Source: Elymus sibiricus (Eukaryota; Streptophyta; Magnoliopsida; Poales; Poaceae). From it: a stretch of 64,000 nucleotides of DNA. Made by a program: the position numbers and the translations under genes. The stretch is from the NCBI GenBank assembly GCA_039707655.1, contig CM077676.1:457426379-457490378 (forward strand). Direction: 5' to 3'. Shown one piece after another: positions 10,681 through 22,932 of this stretch. The notes under the pieces were generated by a model. It was not told where the DNA came from. It saw only the letters and a list, made by a program, of their open reading frames with translations, and searched no databases. Numbering within the stretch: the first letter of the stretch is position 1; each line of letters begins with the position of its first letter.

Positions 10681-12454
10681 TCTGCTCCTGGAGCAGGCGG
10701 AGCGGTGTCGAACGCTAGAACTCCACAGAGTAGGAAGAGCGGAGCAAAGCAGAATCTAGTTCCATCCAGCAGAGTCGTTGAAACCCAGCTCCGCGTGCCA
10801 CTCCCTGGCTTCTCGCGCAAAACGTACCGGTTCACTCGATCCAATTTTCTGTCTCGCGTGTAGCGACTCCCTGTCCTCCCCCGACCATGGAACCCTAGCG
10901 CCGCGTTGCCGCCACCCCAACGCCACAGTTCCTCGGCACCCCCTCCGGCCAAATCGATACACCTGCGACCTCCCCATCTCGTCGTCCACCTCCTTGTCCC
11001 AGGCGGTTGTTCTGTTCGGCAACAATTTTGCCGGCATAGGGTTTAGGTGGACCTCTGGCTGCTGAGATCACCGTCCTCGGCATAGGGTCTGGGCTGCCTC
11101 ATCGTCGTCCCCGGCAGCTCAGATTCATCGTCTGCAAGGTCTGCATCCACGTCCACATCACCAGCAAGGTGAGATCCATATCCCATCTTGACCCTTGTTC
11201 CTCTACATGTTCTTGATTCCTATTCCTGATTAGTTCTATGTGTTCTTAATTCCTGATTCTTGATTCCAGAAAGGATTAGTTCTACATGTACATAAGTCCA
11301 GCAAGGATTAGTTGGAAAGTAGATACAAAAAGAATCAGTTAATTATAGTGGACGCTGTGAAGATATATGTTTTGATAATTATTGTGGATGTTGTGAAAGT
11401 AGATGCAGAAAGTATATACTAGTGTTTGAAAAATGTAAAGCAAAAAAATCCAGCAAGGACTACTGAGATCCACCTGATGTCTTCTTGATTAAAATCCCTT
11501 TCAATTAATCCATCCATGGATGTTGTAGGGGTGTAGCTCTGGTTTGTCTGGACCGTAGAGCCTACTCAAATACAATAGATGTCGAACAGAAATCCTCTCG
11601 GCCTCTCTTAGCTTCAGGATATATGTATATAGTAGGTAACCTAAACTATGTAGCTGGGTGATGCTGTATCGTGTGCTTGTCAGTCGGTATGTTTCAAGAT
11701 GATACTTGTTCGCAACTTGGTAATTTGACAAAATAGGCCAAAATTCAATGTGCTTCTGTCTGAATCATTCACTTTCTTCAGAGTTTTAACAATCTTCAAC
11801 CGAAGGAAGGGACTGACCAATCTTCAGAGTTTCCGAATGATTTATTCTTCAGAATCTGAATAATCCTGAACAAGACAACAATATTGAACCTGGTGTTGGG
11901 AAGTAAATTAACTTACAGCAACACACTACAGTGCACACAAAGTCAGGTGACGAAGACCGTCAGAATTAAGCATAAAAACTTGGTGCATGCCAAATTACAA
12001 CAAAGATAACACATAGTAGATTATTATTTGATAGTGGGTATTGGGTCTACGACTAGTGAGATCCACGTGACGTCTTCTTGATTAAAGACCAAGTATTTCC
12101 TCTGTTTCTTTTATTTGCCTTGACATGGAGGGTGTGAACTAGCTAGTGAACCCTTACTCTGCCTATAACTTGTAACTATTATTTCTCTTTTAGCGAGAGA
12201 ATGTGATATGATATTTGCTCCGATGCTCATAAACTCTATTGTTGCTCTGTTTCTTTATACTTGTCTCTTCGACGAGTTCCGCATTCCGTCAAGCTGTGTG
12301 CATCCACCGGAGTCAATATTATTTGTCTTTGAAATCTGTTAGTATTGAGATTTGCCTAAGACAATATTATTTGTTTTGGGATTTTCTTAAGACATTATTA
12401 TTTGTTTGTACCACAGTAGCTTTGCTGATTCTTTTTCACCATGGTCTTTGCTGG
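10681..12454. other. Unclassified: GC-rich gene-like start, then AT-rich sequence
   Basis: From 10681 to about 11170 the sequence is GC-rich and resembles the 5' end of a grass gene, with an AAGGTGAGATCC donor-like site near 11166. No frame with a recognisable domain exists, so it may be captured gene DNA inside a transposon. From 11180 the sequence is AT-rich and intron-like. A direct repeat of about 35 bp is seen at about 11465 and 12057 (shared GAGATCCAC and GTCTTCTTGATTAAA). Confidence 0.45.
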
Positions 12455-13638
12455 TATGTACTAGACAGGGAGTCTGAGAGAAAGTCACCGGAAAAGTTTC
12501 GGAGACAACGGAAGAGTTCCGGAGAGAGAACACCGGAATAGTTTCGGTAAAACCGAAAAGTTGTTTCGGAGTATACCATTAAGTCAAAATGGTTTCGGCA
12601 CACGCCTGGAAATTCTTGGAGGGTGCCAGAATTTTTCTGGGAACTTCTGGGACTTTTCCGGAGAAAAAAACCGGAAATGTTCCGGAGCTGCCGGAACCGC
12701 TTTGGTTGCTTTTCGCTGATGAAAATCACTGATCCGGAATTGTTTCAGAACGCGTCCAAAATTATTTTAGGGGGTACTGGAAATGTTCTAGGCCCACATA
12801 AATATTTTCGGATTTAACGGTCGCGGAAAAATGTTTTCGTGAATAGTGGAAAGCACTTTATGGTTGCTTTTTGGAAAGCCACCTTTTTAGGCTTTGTCCC
12901 AAAAGATCAAGGGGATGACATGGATGGATGGGAACCCCTTTTTGAGGGGGACCCACACATGGGGTGGGCAGCCAAGGGGGCTCCTCTTACCTCCCCATTA
13001 TGCCCTTTATGTGTGACATAAAGCATGAGCATTTTGGGTTTTTCATGTGCCACCCTACCCCTTGATTTTTCCTATAAATAGAGGTGGAGAGGCACTCTCC
13101 ACACTCACTCTTTCTAACATACACATGCCATGCATGATCTGGCTTTCTCTCTCCCTCCCAGCGAAATAGTTTCGTAGAGCCGAAAGGCTGTCTGGGTTCC
13201 GGTGGGAACTAGTTTTGGATGGCGAAGCCCTGCCGGATAGATGACATCGTATGTGTGCAACCCCGTAGAGAGGTCGTAGGTTCGATCTTTTGCCCGAGGG
13301 GCTGTTCGAGGGTCCTCCCGAAGGGCAGTCCGAGTTATCGTCCAAGTTTCGAGGGTCCTCCCGGAGGGCTGTCCGTGACATCGTCCGGGGGACTGTCCGA
13401 CCGCCTCCCGGAGGGCTGTCCGAGGGACTGTCCGAGGAGCAGACGAGGGAGAACATCCTCGTGGTTGGGAGGTTGTAAATCCTAGCTGCGGGGATCTACA
13501 TCGACGATCAACACCGACTCTACTTCCGCTGCGCTACGAGTCGGTAACGATCAGATCAAACCTTGTATGCATCTCCATAGTGATCCTGGGCGTGCTCGCT
13601 GTACCGAATTTTTTTGTTTTCTACCGCGTTCCCCAACA
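12455..13638 (+). repeat. Copia A 5' LTR, front truncated
   Basis: Similarity to the other copia LTRs starts at TACTAGACAGGGAGTCTGAG, so about 0.9 kb of the LTR front is missing. The fragment holds the CCGGAA-rich segment, a TATA box, the CCCGAAGGG-type repeats and the terminal CCCCAACA. Confidence 0.85.
13073..13080 (+). promoter_or_regulatory. TATA box of copia A 5' LTR
   Basis: TATAAATA in the context CCTATAAATAGAGG, conserved in every LTR of this family in the window. Transcription would start about 30 bp downstream. Confidence 0.75.
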
Positions 13639-15620
13639 GTGGCATCATGAGCCATGCTATGCGTAGATGCAGGTTACGATCTAGAATACATAGAGATGTA
13701 TGGGTGTTGCACAATATAATTTGTAGTAGATGAGTTCTATTACTGAAAATTATTTGTGCGGGTAGCAGATGAAATCTGTTACCCGATGTTCTTGTTGCTC
13801 CCCTGAAATTTGCGTATTTCTGATCTTGATAACGGCATGGTGGAGTTTCAAAGTTCTGGCAATCCGCGATCTTGATTGATCAACGAAGTGCTAACAGTTA
13901 AAAGAAAGATAAAATTTCGCAGACAAAAGGGCAATGAAGATATGATCTGCACGGGGGTCATGCGTATGACGAAGTTCAGTATGGGGCTCGAGATTTTCTT
14001 ATCTCGTATTTCATACGCCCCGCAAAGTTAATCTAGCGACTTGAATATTCATGCTTCATGATAAACATTGGTAGCTGCGGTTTGGTTGAAACCTTAGAAG
14101 ACACCTAAAATAAAATTTTGCATAAACCGATTAGAGACGTCTAACTTGGTATTGCAGGATGTGCATGTGATGTGGTATAGCAGTTCTCTCATATTAATTT
14201 GATTATGTATGAGATGACTATACAATGTAAATTAACATGACCTGCGTGTCATGATTCGGCATGATGGCTGGAGCCATATGATTGTCACTTTAAATGACCT
14301 GCGTGTCAACCTTGTTGTAATGCATTATTTTATTAGCTGTAGAGATAGCAGTATTATTTATTGCATCAACAAGGTGGTGGCAAACTTCGCGAATGTGAAC
14401 ACCGACGCGAATGCCGAAGACGAAGAAATAAAAGACTTCTCCGTCAGAAAGGGCTATACCATATCATGCTATTATGAATTGCCTGAGATATTTATCCCTT
14501 ATGATGCACCCTTTTTGATTGCGCGGTAGTCGCTTTTTATTAGGGTGATCCCTCACTTAGAATATTAAGTAGTTAGTGTTCTCCCAACTGTAGCACCGTC
14601 ACGGCACCTATCTCTTCGGGGCATCACATGATCTCCATGGGTGCGAACGATTAGAGAAGTGTGAGGCGGGTGAGTTGAGACCACGCAGCAAGATCACTTG
14701 GTTGACTTGACGTTGAGGCAGGACAGTCCTGAGCTCAGAACACACGCATCGAAAGATGAACAAGAATCAGATAGAGATGTGATCGGTAAGTTTGCCTACC
14801 GATTGAAGTTCACGCCATTTGTGTTCATCTCGAACCGTGGCGTTGAATTGAAATATGGGTCTTGTATCACTCGCAATCATATATGAGAGATATTGATTTG
14901 AGTGGGAGCGCACTGTAGAATTAACTTGTTTAATTCTCCGTGCAATTAATTATGAACATTGTCTAAGTGAAATTTGCATAATAGTTATACAATAATGGCT
15001 CGCGTTTCCACCTTACCTATTAAAATTGAATAGATGTTAAATATCTGGTTAAACTTTACGATTGGTAACGTAATGTGAGGATTGTCCTCAAGAGTGCCGA
15101 GAAGGACTCTGTCCTATCGCATGCTTTCGGTATTCTCCCGCTAATGCTATGGATAATGTGACTCTCGTCCTTCAATCCAAAAGCTAGAATTCCGTTACGG
15201 TCAAAGTGCAATATGTTTGCTTCCATGAGACCCGAACTTCAAAGGTTTGGGATAGTTATGTGATATTCATGGAACTGAAAATTATTTTCAGATACAAACA
15301 AAGGCTAAAAGATATGAAATATCCAAAGCAATGTTTGTTTGCAAACTATTAGTAAAAGTATTTACTATGCATTAGACTAATACAAAAGGGATCCAGAAGA
15401 ACGCCTGTCATGAAATGAAGGTGAATAAAACAACAGCTTAAAGAGAAAGGAAGTGTCCGATGGGTGTTAGTGAAACTTACACGCCTAGGAAGTCCGAGGC
15501 TGACGCCACTCTCAAAGTTGGGTGCTTCTTCTGAGAGTAGGAGAAATATTGGAAGTAAAACTGTTAGAAGTATAACGGCAAAAAGAGAGAAGACTGGAAT
15601 ATCCAGCTCATGTATGAAAG
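13639..15620 (+). pseudogene. Copia A internal region, left part, non-coding
   Basis: Corresponds in inverse to about 26240-28236 of copia B. No frame above about 90 codons and no recognisable gag domain. The short frames at 14251-14529 and 14698-14886 are also disrupted in the other copies, so I do not call genes. Confidence 0.6.
13640..13653 (+). other. Copia A primer-binding site
   Basis: TGGCATCATGAGCC directly follows the 5' LTR. It resembles the initiator tRNA-Met complement TGGTATCAGAGC but has one substitution and one extra base. Confidence 0.6.
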
Positions 15621-16084
15621 TGTAACACCCCCATGTATTAAGCTACAGTGATCACCCTTTTGATAATGCCTAGTCACCATGGTTAATAGTGCTTGATCAT
15701 CATTTGGATCATATCTCATTTCAAATTCCAATTCAAATTGAAATTCAAAATTAAACTTAAAATAAAAGTTGTTCAAATTTGAAAACTAAAAAGTTCAAAA
15801 ATTTGGAAATAATCCATAACTAATTATGTTCAGGAAAACAACATCACTAAAAATAACTAGATGACTCTATCATCCAAAAACAGTGCCAAACAACAATATT
15901 TAATTCATTTTCATTTAAATAAATTTCAGATGAAAACATATGGACTCCAAACCTTTTTATGGCAGTGGTTAATATTCCACTATAATTATTGAGCTAAGTC
16001 ACATATTTTACAAAACTCAAATTGTGGCTAAACTATTTGCAAAACAGAAACAAAAAGAGAAAACAGAAAAGAAAAACAAAGAAA

Positions 16085-17110
16085 TAGAAAAGGCCCGCTG
16101 TAATTGGGCCTAAGTCAAACCGCGGCCCAGCGCACCAGCACGTCTTCTCCCTCGCACCGCTCACCCCCCTCGCTCGCTGTCGAGCACACAGCGCGCGCAC
16201 GGACGCCGAGCCTGGCCCCCCCCTCTCTCCCTGGTCGACAGCGGCCGCGCCCTCCGTGGAGGATAAGGGGCGAGCCCCTGCACCCCCTGGCGCCTCCCTC
16301 GCCACTTCTCTCCCTCTCTCCCTTTTTCCCCACCACACCCGAGCGCGGCCATGGCGTTGCCGCCGTAAAGCACGCGACCGCCGAGCTCCCTCCGCCGCCT
16401 CCCCGTGTCTAGCAGCGCCGCCGACGACCGCTACTTCCTCCCCTGCCTTGCATTCGAGCCGGGGAACACTACGTCGCCCCAACGCGTCGTCGTCTTCCTC
16501 GGATCCCCGCCGCACGCCGTCGTCGATTCCGGCGCCTCCACTGCATCCCGCGCTTCCCCGGGCCTTCCCAGCAACGATGTGAGCCGCCCCTCCGTTTCCA
16601 CCCTGCTAGCGCTTGCGTTTGCCGCCTGTAGACGCCGCCCTCGTCGTGCCCGAGCTCTCCGCCGCGGAGCTCGTCGCCGGCGTCTCTCCGGTGACCTTTT
16701 GGTCACGGGCTCGTGCCCATCGACCTCGCCGCGTCGCGTAGAGGCTCCCTAGCCGTTTCGTTTGGTCGCTAGCCCACCGTAGCTGCGCGCCCGAGTTCGT
16801 TCGTAGCCGCCGCCGCCTGCCGTCGTCGCCATGCTCTTCTCCGGCCACCCCAGCCGGCGAGACCACCGCGGTTGGAAACGCGACTCCGCCCGCAGCCGAA
16901 CGCACCTAGCCCCACGGCAAACGGCCGCCTGTGGCTGTTTTCCAGCCAATTCCGGCGACGCACCGCCGCGCGTTTGGTCGCCGGCGCAGTTCCGTCCGTC
17001 CGCCGACGTGGCGGCCCCCTGTGACGCTGACCGCTGGGCCCCACGGACCCCGGTTGACCCAGTCAACTGCTGACTGGGCACCCGTGGGCCACTGACATGT
17101 GGGCCCCACC
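16085..17110. other. GC-rich, CpG-dense segment within the 5' LTR
   Basis: A block of about 1 kb, far richer in GC and CpG than the LTR around it, with the codon-like texture of a grass first exon. Long frames on both strands (16033-16515 on -, 16405-16752 on +) have no recognised domain. A near-identical block lies in the 3' LTR at about 34950-35970. It may be a promoter/CpG-island-like segment taken from a host gene; this is inference. Confidence 0.5.
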
Positions 17111-17729
17111 GTTTAAAACATTTTTAAAATAAATAAAATGTTAATTAAATTGTTAATTAATCTGTTATTTAATTATTTAACTTAATCAGTCACTGACAGT
17201 GGGTCCCACTGGCTAATTAGTTAAATTAGTTAGTTTAACCTACTGTGTAGTTAGTCTAGTCTATGACAGATGGGCCCCACTTGTCAGGTTGACCAGTCAA
17301 CAGTCAGAGTTGACTGCTGACACAGTGTTGACATCATGATGATGTCATCAACTACTGTTTTGGATAATTCGAATTAAATTAATTCCAGAAATTCAGTAAA
17401 ACTTTGAAAAATCATATAAAATAAACCGTAACTCGGATGAAAATAATTTATATATGAAAAATGATTAGAAAAATATGAAGAATCCGAATATGCCACCCAC
17501 ATACCTGCCACACCCCTCTAGCATACTGAACATGGAACCGTCCCCTCCGGTTCAGTATACCGATAATCACCCGGAGCTGGGAGAACACTCCCGGATAAAT
17601 TCCTGCTCCGACTAACTTGCGTAGTGCTGCATTAGAACACCCCCAGCATAGCATGTAGACAAGTCATGCATCCCTGTTGCATTGTTGCCGTGTATTTATT
17701 GTTTCTTCCCCCTCCTTCTCTCTCGACAG

Positions 17730-19121
17730 ACCCCGAGACTGCCGACGACACTGCAGAGTATGACTACGTCGCCGACGATCAGACCCCTTCAGCTGAGCTT
17801 CCAGGCAAGCAGAACCCCCTTGATCATCCAGATATCGCCCATTCCTTCTCTCTTATGCTTGCATTAGTATTGCTTCTGTTGTTGCTCCGATAGCTCCTAT
17901 TCTGATGCATGGCCTGATTTCGTCGCCTGCTGTTGATACCTACCTGTTGTCGCATGATGCTTAGTTAGCTATGCTATTGATTCATCTGTGGCCCTTCACC
18001 CTTGTCCGTTTGCCATGCTTGATATCGGGCCATGATCACTCTGGGTGATGATCACGGAAATGTTTACTTATTGCAATACTTTAAACTGATAAAGTCGGGC
18101 TGGCCCCAAGGGTGCCCGCGAGAGAATAATATCAAGGACGGGTCGGCTCCAAGAGCACCCGCGCGTCATGTCTTAGCAAGTCGGAGCAACTGGAACCCTG
18201 TTCGTCTCTGCGAGTTATTAAACACGCCTAACGGATTTGGGTATTTGATCTGAGTGTGTCGTTGGCCCTATACGCACTACCACCACGTGGGATAATGGTT
18301 ATGGGACCCTCTACATCGTATGTATCAGCCGAAAGCTCTTCAGATGTCACGGCTCAGAGATGCGGGCTGATTGTTGGGGTGGACTGGTTACGTCACTGGT
18401 GTATTCAGTGTCGCGCCTGGGCCCCGACCACCCACGCAACGTGCAGGAGTGCAAAGGGCGATGGGCCCAAGACCCCTTCGCACTTAGGATTTAGACCGGC
18501 GTGTTGACCTCTCTGCTGAGCCTAGGTAGGACTGCGTCGTGTCGATTACCCGAGGCCGGGTATTACCCAGCAAGTGTGTCCGGCCAGATGTAATCGAGCG
18601 TGTTGGGTAACAGTAGTGCACCCCTGCAGGGAAGTTATCTATTCAAATAACCGTGTCCACGGTAATAGGACGCTCAGAGTTGTATCTTGATCTGCTACAA
18701 CTACAAATGGATACTGATACAATATTAAACTGTTACTACCGCTCTCGGGATCACTTTCTCGTAGGGTAGTCGAGGAAGGATCTCAGGGCATTACTAAAAT
18801 ATGTTTGATTATATATTATCTTGCTCTACCCTCTTCTGATGCTGCAAGATTGCTTCAAGATGCTAGTCTTCGATAGGCTAGGCCTCTCCCCCTCTGTTCT
18901 GGCATTTCTGGAGTTTAGTCCAAAGATATAGCCCCATTCCTTTGATACCGATGCATATTAATATAGTTCTGATGTCAGTCTTGCGAGTACTTTGGATGAG
19001 TACTCACGGTTGCTCTGCTATCTCTTTTCCCCATACCCGGTTGCTGCGATCAGACGACGGAGCCCAGGAGCAGGAGATCCCCGGAGGAGCCTACTACGAC
19101 ATGGAGATCTTCGACGACTAG
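17730..19121 (+). other. Candidate spliced acidic mini-ORF in the 5' LTR
   Basis: Two exon-like pieces. The first (17730-17804, 75 bp) follows acceptor CGACAG and ends at a GC-type donor CCAG|GCAAGC; it encodes an acidic stretch with DDTAEYDYVADDQTP. The second (19054-19121) follows acceptor GATCAG and encodes DDGAQEQEIPGGAYYDMEIF before a TAG. Both junctions are in the same phase, so they join in frame. An upstream exon is needed but was not identified. The same layout is in the 3' LTR. No function is known. Confidence 0.4.
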
Positions 19122-19406
19122 GAGTAGTTCGGAGGCCCTAGGCAGGAGGCCTTCGCCTTTCGATCAGTGTCGCTGTTTGTGCTAGCCTTCTTAAGGCAAA
19201 CTTGACTAACTATGTCTGTACCCAGATATTATTTGCTTCTATGACTTATGTATTCGGGTCCTCGCGACCCCTGGTTTGTAATATGAAGATTTATGTTTAA
19301 ATTTGAGTTTAGAGTTGTGTTGTGATATCTTCCCATGAGTCTCTGAACTCGAGTGTGCACGTTTGCGTGTATGATTAGTGCACGGTCGAGCCGGGGCGTC
19401 ACAAGT

Positions 19407-19418
19407 TGGTATCAGAGC
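19407..19418 (+). other. Chromovirus primer-binding site
   Basis: TGGTATCAGAGC, the exact complement of the 3' end of plant initiator tRNA-Met, three bases after the LTR. It confirms the LTR boundary and the + orientation. Confidence 0.9.
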
Positions 19419-19736
19419 CGACTGCCTGTAGGAAGCCCCCTTCCAATTCCTTGGTCGAAGTTGAGTCTAGACGTTGAAAAACTATTTTACTAACAGTGCT
19501 GTGTGGCTTACGGGCCCACGTTGGACATGGAAGGGATTAGGATCTTTTATTCCTCTTCCTTACTCTGGGATTCTACTCTCTCTTCTATTCGGGTTAAAAT
19601 TTTACTAACTCTGACTCTAGGTTCTTGTGATCACGTCCACCCGGAGCTTTGATTATCTGCAAATTACTTCCTTGAATGCACGATGCACAAATTCACTCAC
19701 GGTCATTTGACAATCTTGAAATTTCCTCTGTTTCAG

Positions 19737-20402
19737 ATGGATCGCTTGTTTCCGCCACGCCCTGCGACGCAGCTTGTGCTTCGCACTTGGGCTCGTGATG
19801 CCCCTGGTTTTCCAGCTGTCCTGATCGCCCACCTAACCAGATTGGGCTACCGCTGGTACCCCGAGTACATTGTTTACGAGGATTACCGCGAGTTCAACCA
19901 GGAGCAGTATCATGCCGATCTTAATATCTTTGATCAGCGGGACAACTCCGACGCTGAGTTGCACACTTTTCACGGTATCGGCGCACGTCTCCGTGGAGAG
20001 CATAGTAGCTTGGATGACTCCGAGTTCCGATACATTCCGTATGCCCCTGCTGGAGATGCTACCGGATATTACACAGCTGTCTGTGCCCCTTACGAGCGAC
20101 GTCGATATGACCCGCAGGTTTTGATTCAGTGCACTCAGGCTCTGGATCGCACTGCTCGGGCTCTCGCCGTCGAGTTGTTTGCCACTCGAGCACGTCTCTA
20201 CGATGCTATGACACAGTTGCTGCCAGCTGTTCGTGCAGGGATACATCCAAAGTATATCCTTTACCCGCGCAGGACTCAGATGCCGGCAGGTATCGATTGG
20301 CCTTCTGTTGGAGGTCACACACCTGCGCGTGGACCTCTTCTCACAGTTCGAGACCGGGTTCTGCATCAGAGTGCACACGGAGAGCAGGACTTTCTGCCAT
20401 GA
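19737..20402 (+). CDS. Additional retrotransposon ORF upstream of gag, unknown function
   Basis: An intact frame of 221 codons between the primer site and gag, in the sense direction. An in-frame ATG at 19683 would give 239 codons. I prefer 19737 because it follows a pyrimidine-rich acceptor-like TTTCCTCTGTTTCAG and because FPPRPATQLVLRTWARDAPG is a plausible conserved start. Visible features are aromatic residues in LGYRWYPEYIVYEDYREF, a central YAPAGDATGYYTAV and a C-terminal YPRRTQMPAGIDWP. There are no cysteine clusters, transmembrane segments or signal peptide, and it is not gag, protease or RT. It probably belongs to the additional ORFs known from some plant gypsy elements. Function unknown; possibly an accessory or capsid-associated factor. 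Confidence 0.65.
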   Translation: MDRLFPPRPATQLVLRTWARDAPGFPAVLIAHLTRLGYRWYPEYIVYEDYREFNQEQYHADLNIFDQRDNSDAELHTFHGIGARLRGEHSSLDDSEFRYIPYAPAGDATGYYTAVCAPYERRRYDPQVLIQCTQALDRTARALAVELFATRARLYDAMTQLLPAVRAGIHPKYILYPRRTQMPAGIDWPSVGGHTPARGPLLTVRDRVLHQSAHGEQDFLP

Positions 20403-20709
20403 GCACTCATCGCCTGCACTTGCAGTTACCCCGTTTCAGTGGTTTTCCCCGACGTTGATGTAGCCTTTGCTATGTCTCATTGTGTATTCCTCACCGCGTG
20501 CCTGCGCACCGCCTAGTATGTCTAGCTGTTTAATTTTGCGAACTTATGCTGTCCGCGTGCAACCGACTCTATGTATGGATCTGTATGTCTTAATTGACTA
20601 CTGTGATGTATCTATTGCACTACTTATTCATTGTCGTGTTACATCATATTTGACTCTAACACACTTGCATTTGAATTTACTAAACTACCCCTGTTAAATC
20701 TTTAGCAGG
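20403..20709 (+). other. Spacer between extra ORF and gag
   Basis: AT-rich non-coding stretch ending in TTTAGCAGG just before the gag ATG, which again resembles a 3' splice site. Nothing else is seen. Confidence 0.5.
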
Positions 20710-20929
20710 ATGGTTAGACCAGGTGGTCATGGTCGTGGCCGTGCTCCTGAACAGCCACCACCGCCAGACTATGTGGCAGCTATGATGCAGCAATTCGAGC
20801 TGAACCGCCAGTTCATGGTTGGAATCATGGCTCAGTTTCCACAACAAAACCAGAATGCTCAGGATCAGCCACCTGCCCCAATAACTCTGCAGGAGTTTGT
20901 GCGTCTCAATCCTACTATTTTTCGCAACT

Positions 20930-20934
20930 CTGAA
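20930..20934. repeat. Target-site duplication of copia B, left copy
   Basis: CTGAA, repeated at 30237-30241. It lies in the gag frame of the chromovirus. Confidence 0.92.
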
Positions 20935-22932
20935 TGTAGGGGAACGTGACAGAAAACAAAAAAATTCCGACCTACGCACCAGCCCAGGACCACTATGGAG
21001 ACTGCATACAAGGTTTGATCTTTTCGTTACCGACTCGTAGCGCAGTGGAAGTAGAGTCGATGACGATCGGCGGTGCAGATCCCCGCAGCTAGGATTTACA
21101 ACCTCCCAACCACGAGGATGTACTCCCTCATCTGCCCCTCGGACAGCCCTCTGGGAGGCAGTCGGACAGTCCCTCGGACGGTGTCACGGACAGCCCTTCG
21201 GGAGGACGCTCGAAACTCGGACAGTCACTCTGACAGCCCTTCGGGAGGACCCTCGAAACTCGGACGGTCACTCGGACAGCACTTCGGGAGGCACTCTCGA
21301 ACTAGGACCGAAACTACGATCTCTCTACAGAGTTGCACACATACGGTGTCATCTATCCGGCAGGGCTTCGCCGTCCAGAACTAGTTCCCACCGGAACCCA
21401 GACAGCCTTTCGGCTCTACGAAACTATTTCGCTGCGAGGGAGAGAGAAGCTAGACAAGTCTATGGCATGAGTATGAGAGCAAGGATGAGTGTTGAGAGCA
21501 CCCCCTCCACCTCTATTTATAGGGTGAGAAGAGAGGGTAAAATACCAAAACGCCCTCAGATATTTTCACACTATTCATGAGATATTTTCACACTATTCAT
21601 GAGATATTTTCTCCCAATAGTGTTTCCCTATTCACGGGACAATTTTCCGCGACCGTTAAATCCGAAAATATTTCTGTGGGTCTTAGAATAATTCCAGTAC
21701 CCACTAAAATGATTTTGGATTCATTCCGAAACAATTCCGGATTAGTGATTTTCATCTGCGAAAAGCAACCAAACCGGTTCCAGCAGCTCCGGAACATTTC
21801 CGGTTTTTGTCCCGGAAAAATCCCAGAAGTTACCAGAACAATTCTGACACCCTCCAAGAATTTCCAGGCGTGTGCTAAAACCAATTTGACTTAATGGTAT
21901 ACCCCGAAAAAACTTTTTAGTTTTACCGGAACTATTCCGGTGTCCTCTCCGGAACGTTTCCGTTGCGTCCGAAACTTTTCCGGTGATTTTCTCTCAGACT
22001 CCCTGTCTAGTATTCAGCAGATAGATGACCCTTAAGCGTGTGACCCTATAGGTTCGATGAAGCATAGACATGACCCGGAACACTTCGGATCAATGATCAA
22101 CATCGGAGCCGTGGACACCCATATTGACCCCTATACCCACACGAATGAATATTCGAGTGAACCTCCAGTTGCCGTGTGCTATTCCTGTTGCTTCACGATA
22201 TATTACAAACACCCGAGGTGAGATTTATTGCATCCCCGTGGATCAACAACTTGTCCACCATGCAAGTTACCTCGTTACCGGTTTTGTTCTCTTTTCTCGT
22301 TTTCGTGTTCCGGCATCCTAGTGATCAAATCACAATGTGTCTGGCCAGACAATGATGGATACCGTAACACCGAGAGGGCCAGAGAATATCTCTCCATCAT
22401 TGGAGGAGCAAATCCCAATCTTGAGCTATCTCGTTTCTTGTCATACTTTTCCATGAACCCGTAAGCCGCCGTAATAGCCACCCAGTTACGGATGACGTTT
22501 GACAAACCCCAAAGTTCACGAAGCAAGTACGAAGGAACTCGATACTCTCATGGTCTAAGGAATTATGCAAACATTAACTATCTGTGCTTTTAACCATTAA
22601 CTTGTGACGAATGAATCTCATAGCATAACATCAATTTGGGTCAATTCAACACAAGTGTTTTCCTAACATTGTGCCCTCAAAGTTGCCGGCATAGTCATGC
22701 CCATGATCAGGAAAACAGAACCATCATGCAACACTTGAGCTAGTCTTAGAGGCCAGACTAGGAATACTTTTTACCGTTTATTATTCCACACGTGCATATG
22801 AGTCTTCCTCCGAGCCTCGTGGTTATTGCAGACTCGAGAACCATAGCAGTTATAGCATGGAACATAAACATAATGATGAACATGGAGATAATTAATAACA
22901 CTTATTATTGCCTATAGGGCATATCTCCTACA
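20935..22932 (-). repeat. Copia B 3' LTR
   Basis: 1998 bp; on - it begins TGTAGGAGATATGCCC and ends CGTTCCCCTACA. It holds two full 43-bp hairpin repeats at 21188-21273. Confidence 0.93.
21514..21521 (-). promoter_or_regulatory. TATA box of copia B 3' LTR
   Basis: TATAAATA on -, in the same context as in the other LTRs of the family. Confidence 0.7.

Larger units (their letters stand above)
15621..19403 (+). repeat. Chromovirus 5' LTR, 3783 bp
   Basis: Bounded by TGTAACACC and GTCACA and followed immediately by the primer site. Contains an AT-rich start, a GC-rich gene-like segment (about 16085-17110), repeated GTCAACTG/GTTGACC words near 17050 and 17290, the candidate spliced mini-ORF (17730-17804 and 19054-19121) and a 3' segment of about 1 kb without features. 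Confidence 0.9.

Noticed and set aside
16033..16515. Antisense frame of 160 codons in the LTR GC-rich block, also at 35025-35378
   Set aside because: High GC removes stops on both strands; no domain and arginine/glycine-rich composition.
19407..19418. tRNA fragment
   Set aside because: It is a 12-base primer-binding site complementary to initiator tRNA-Met, not a tRNA gene.
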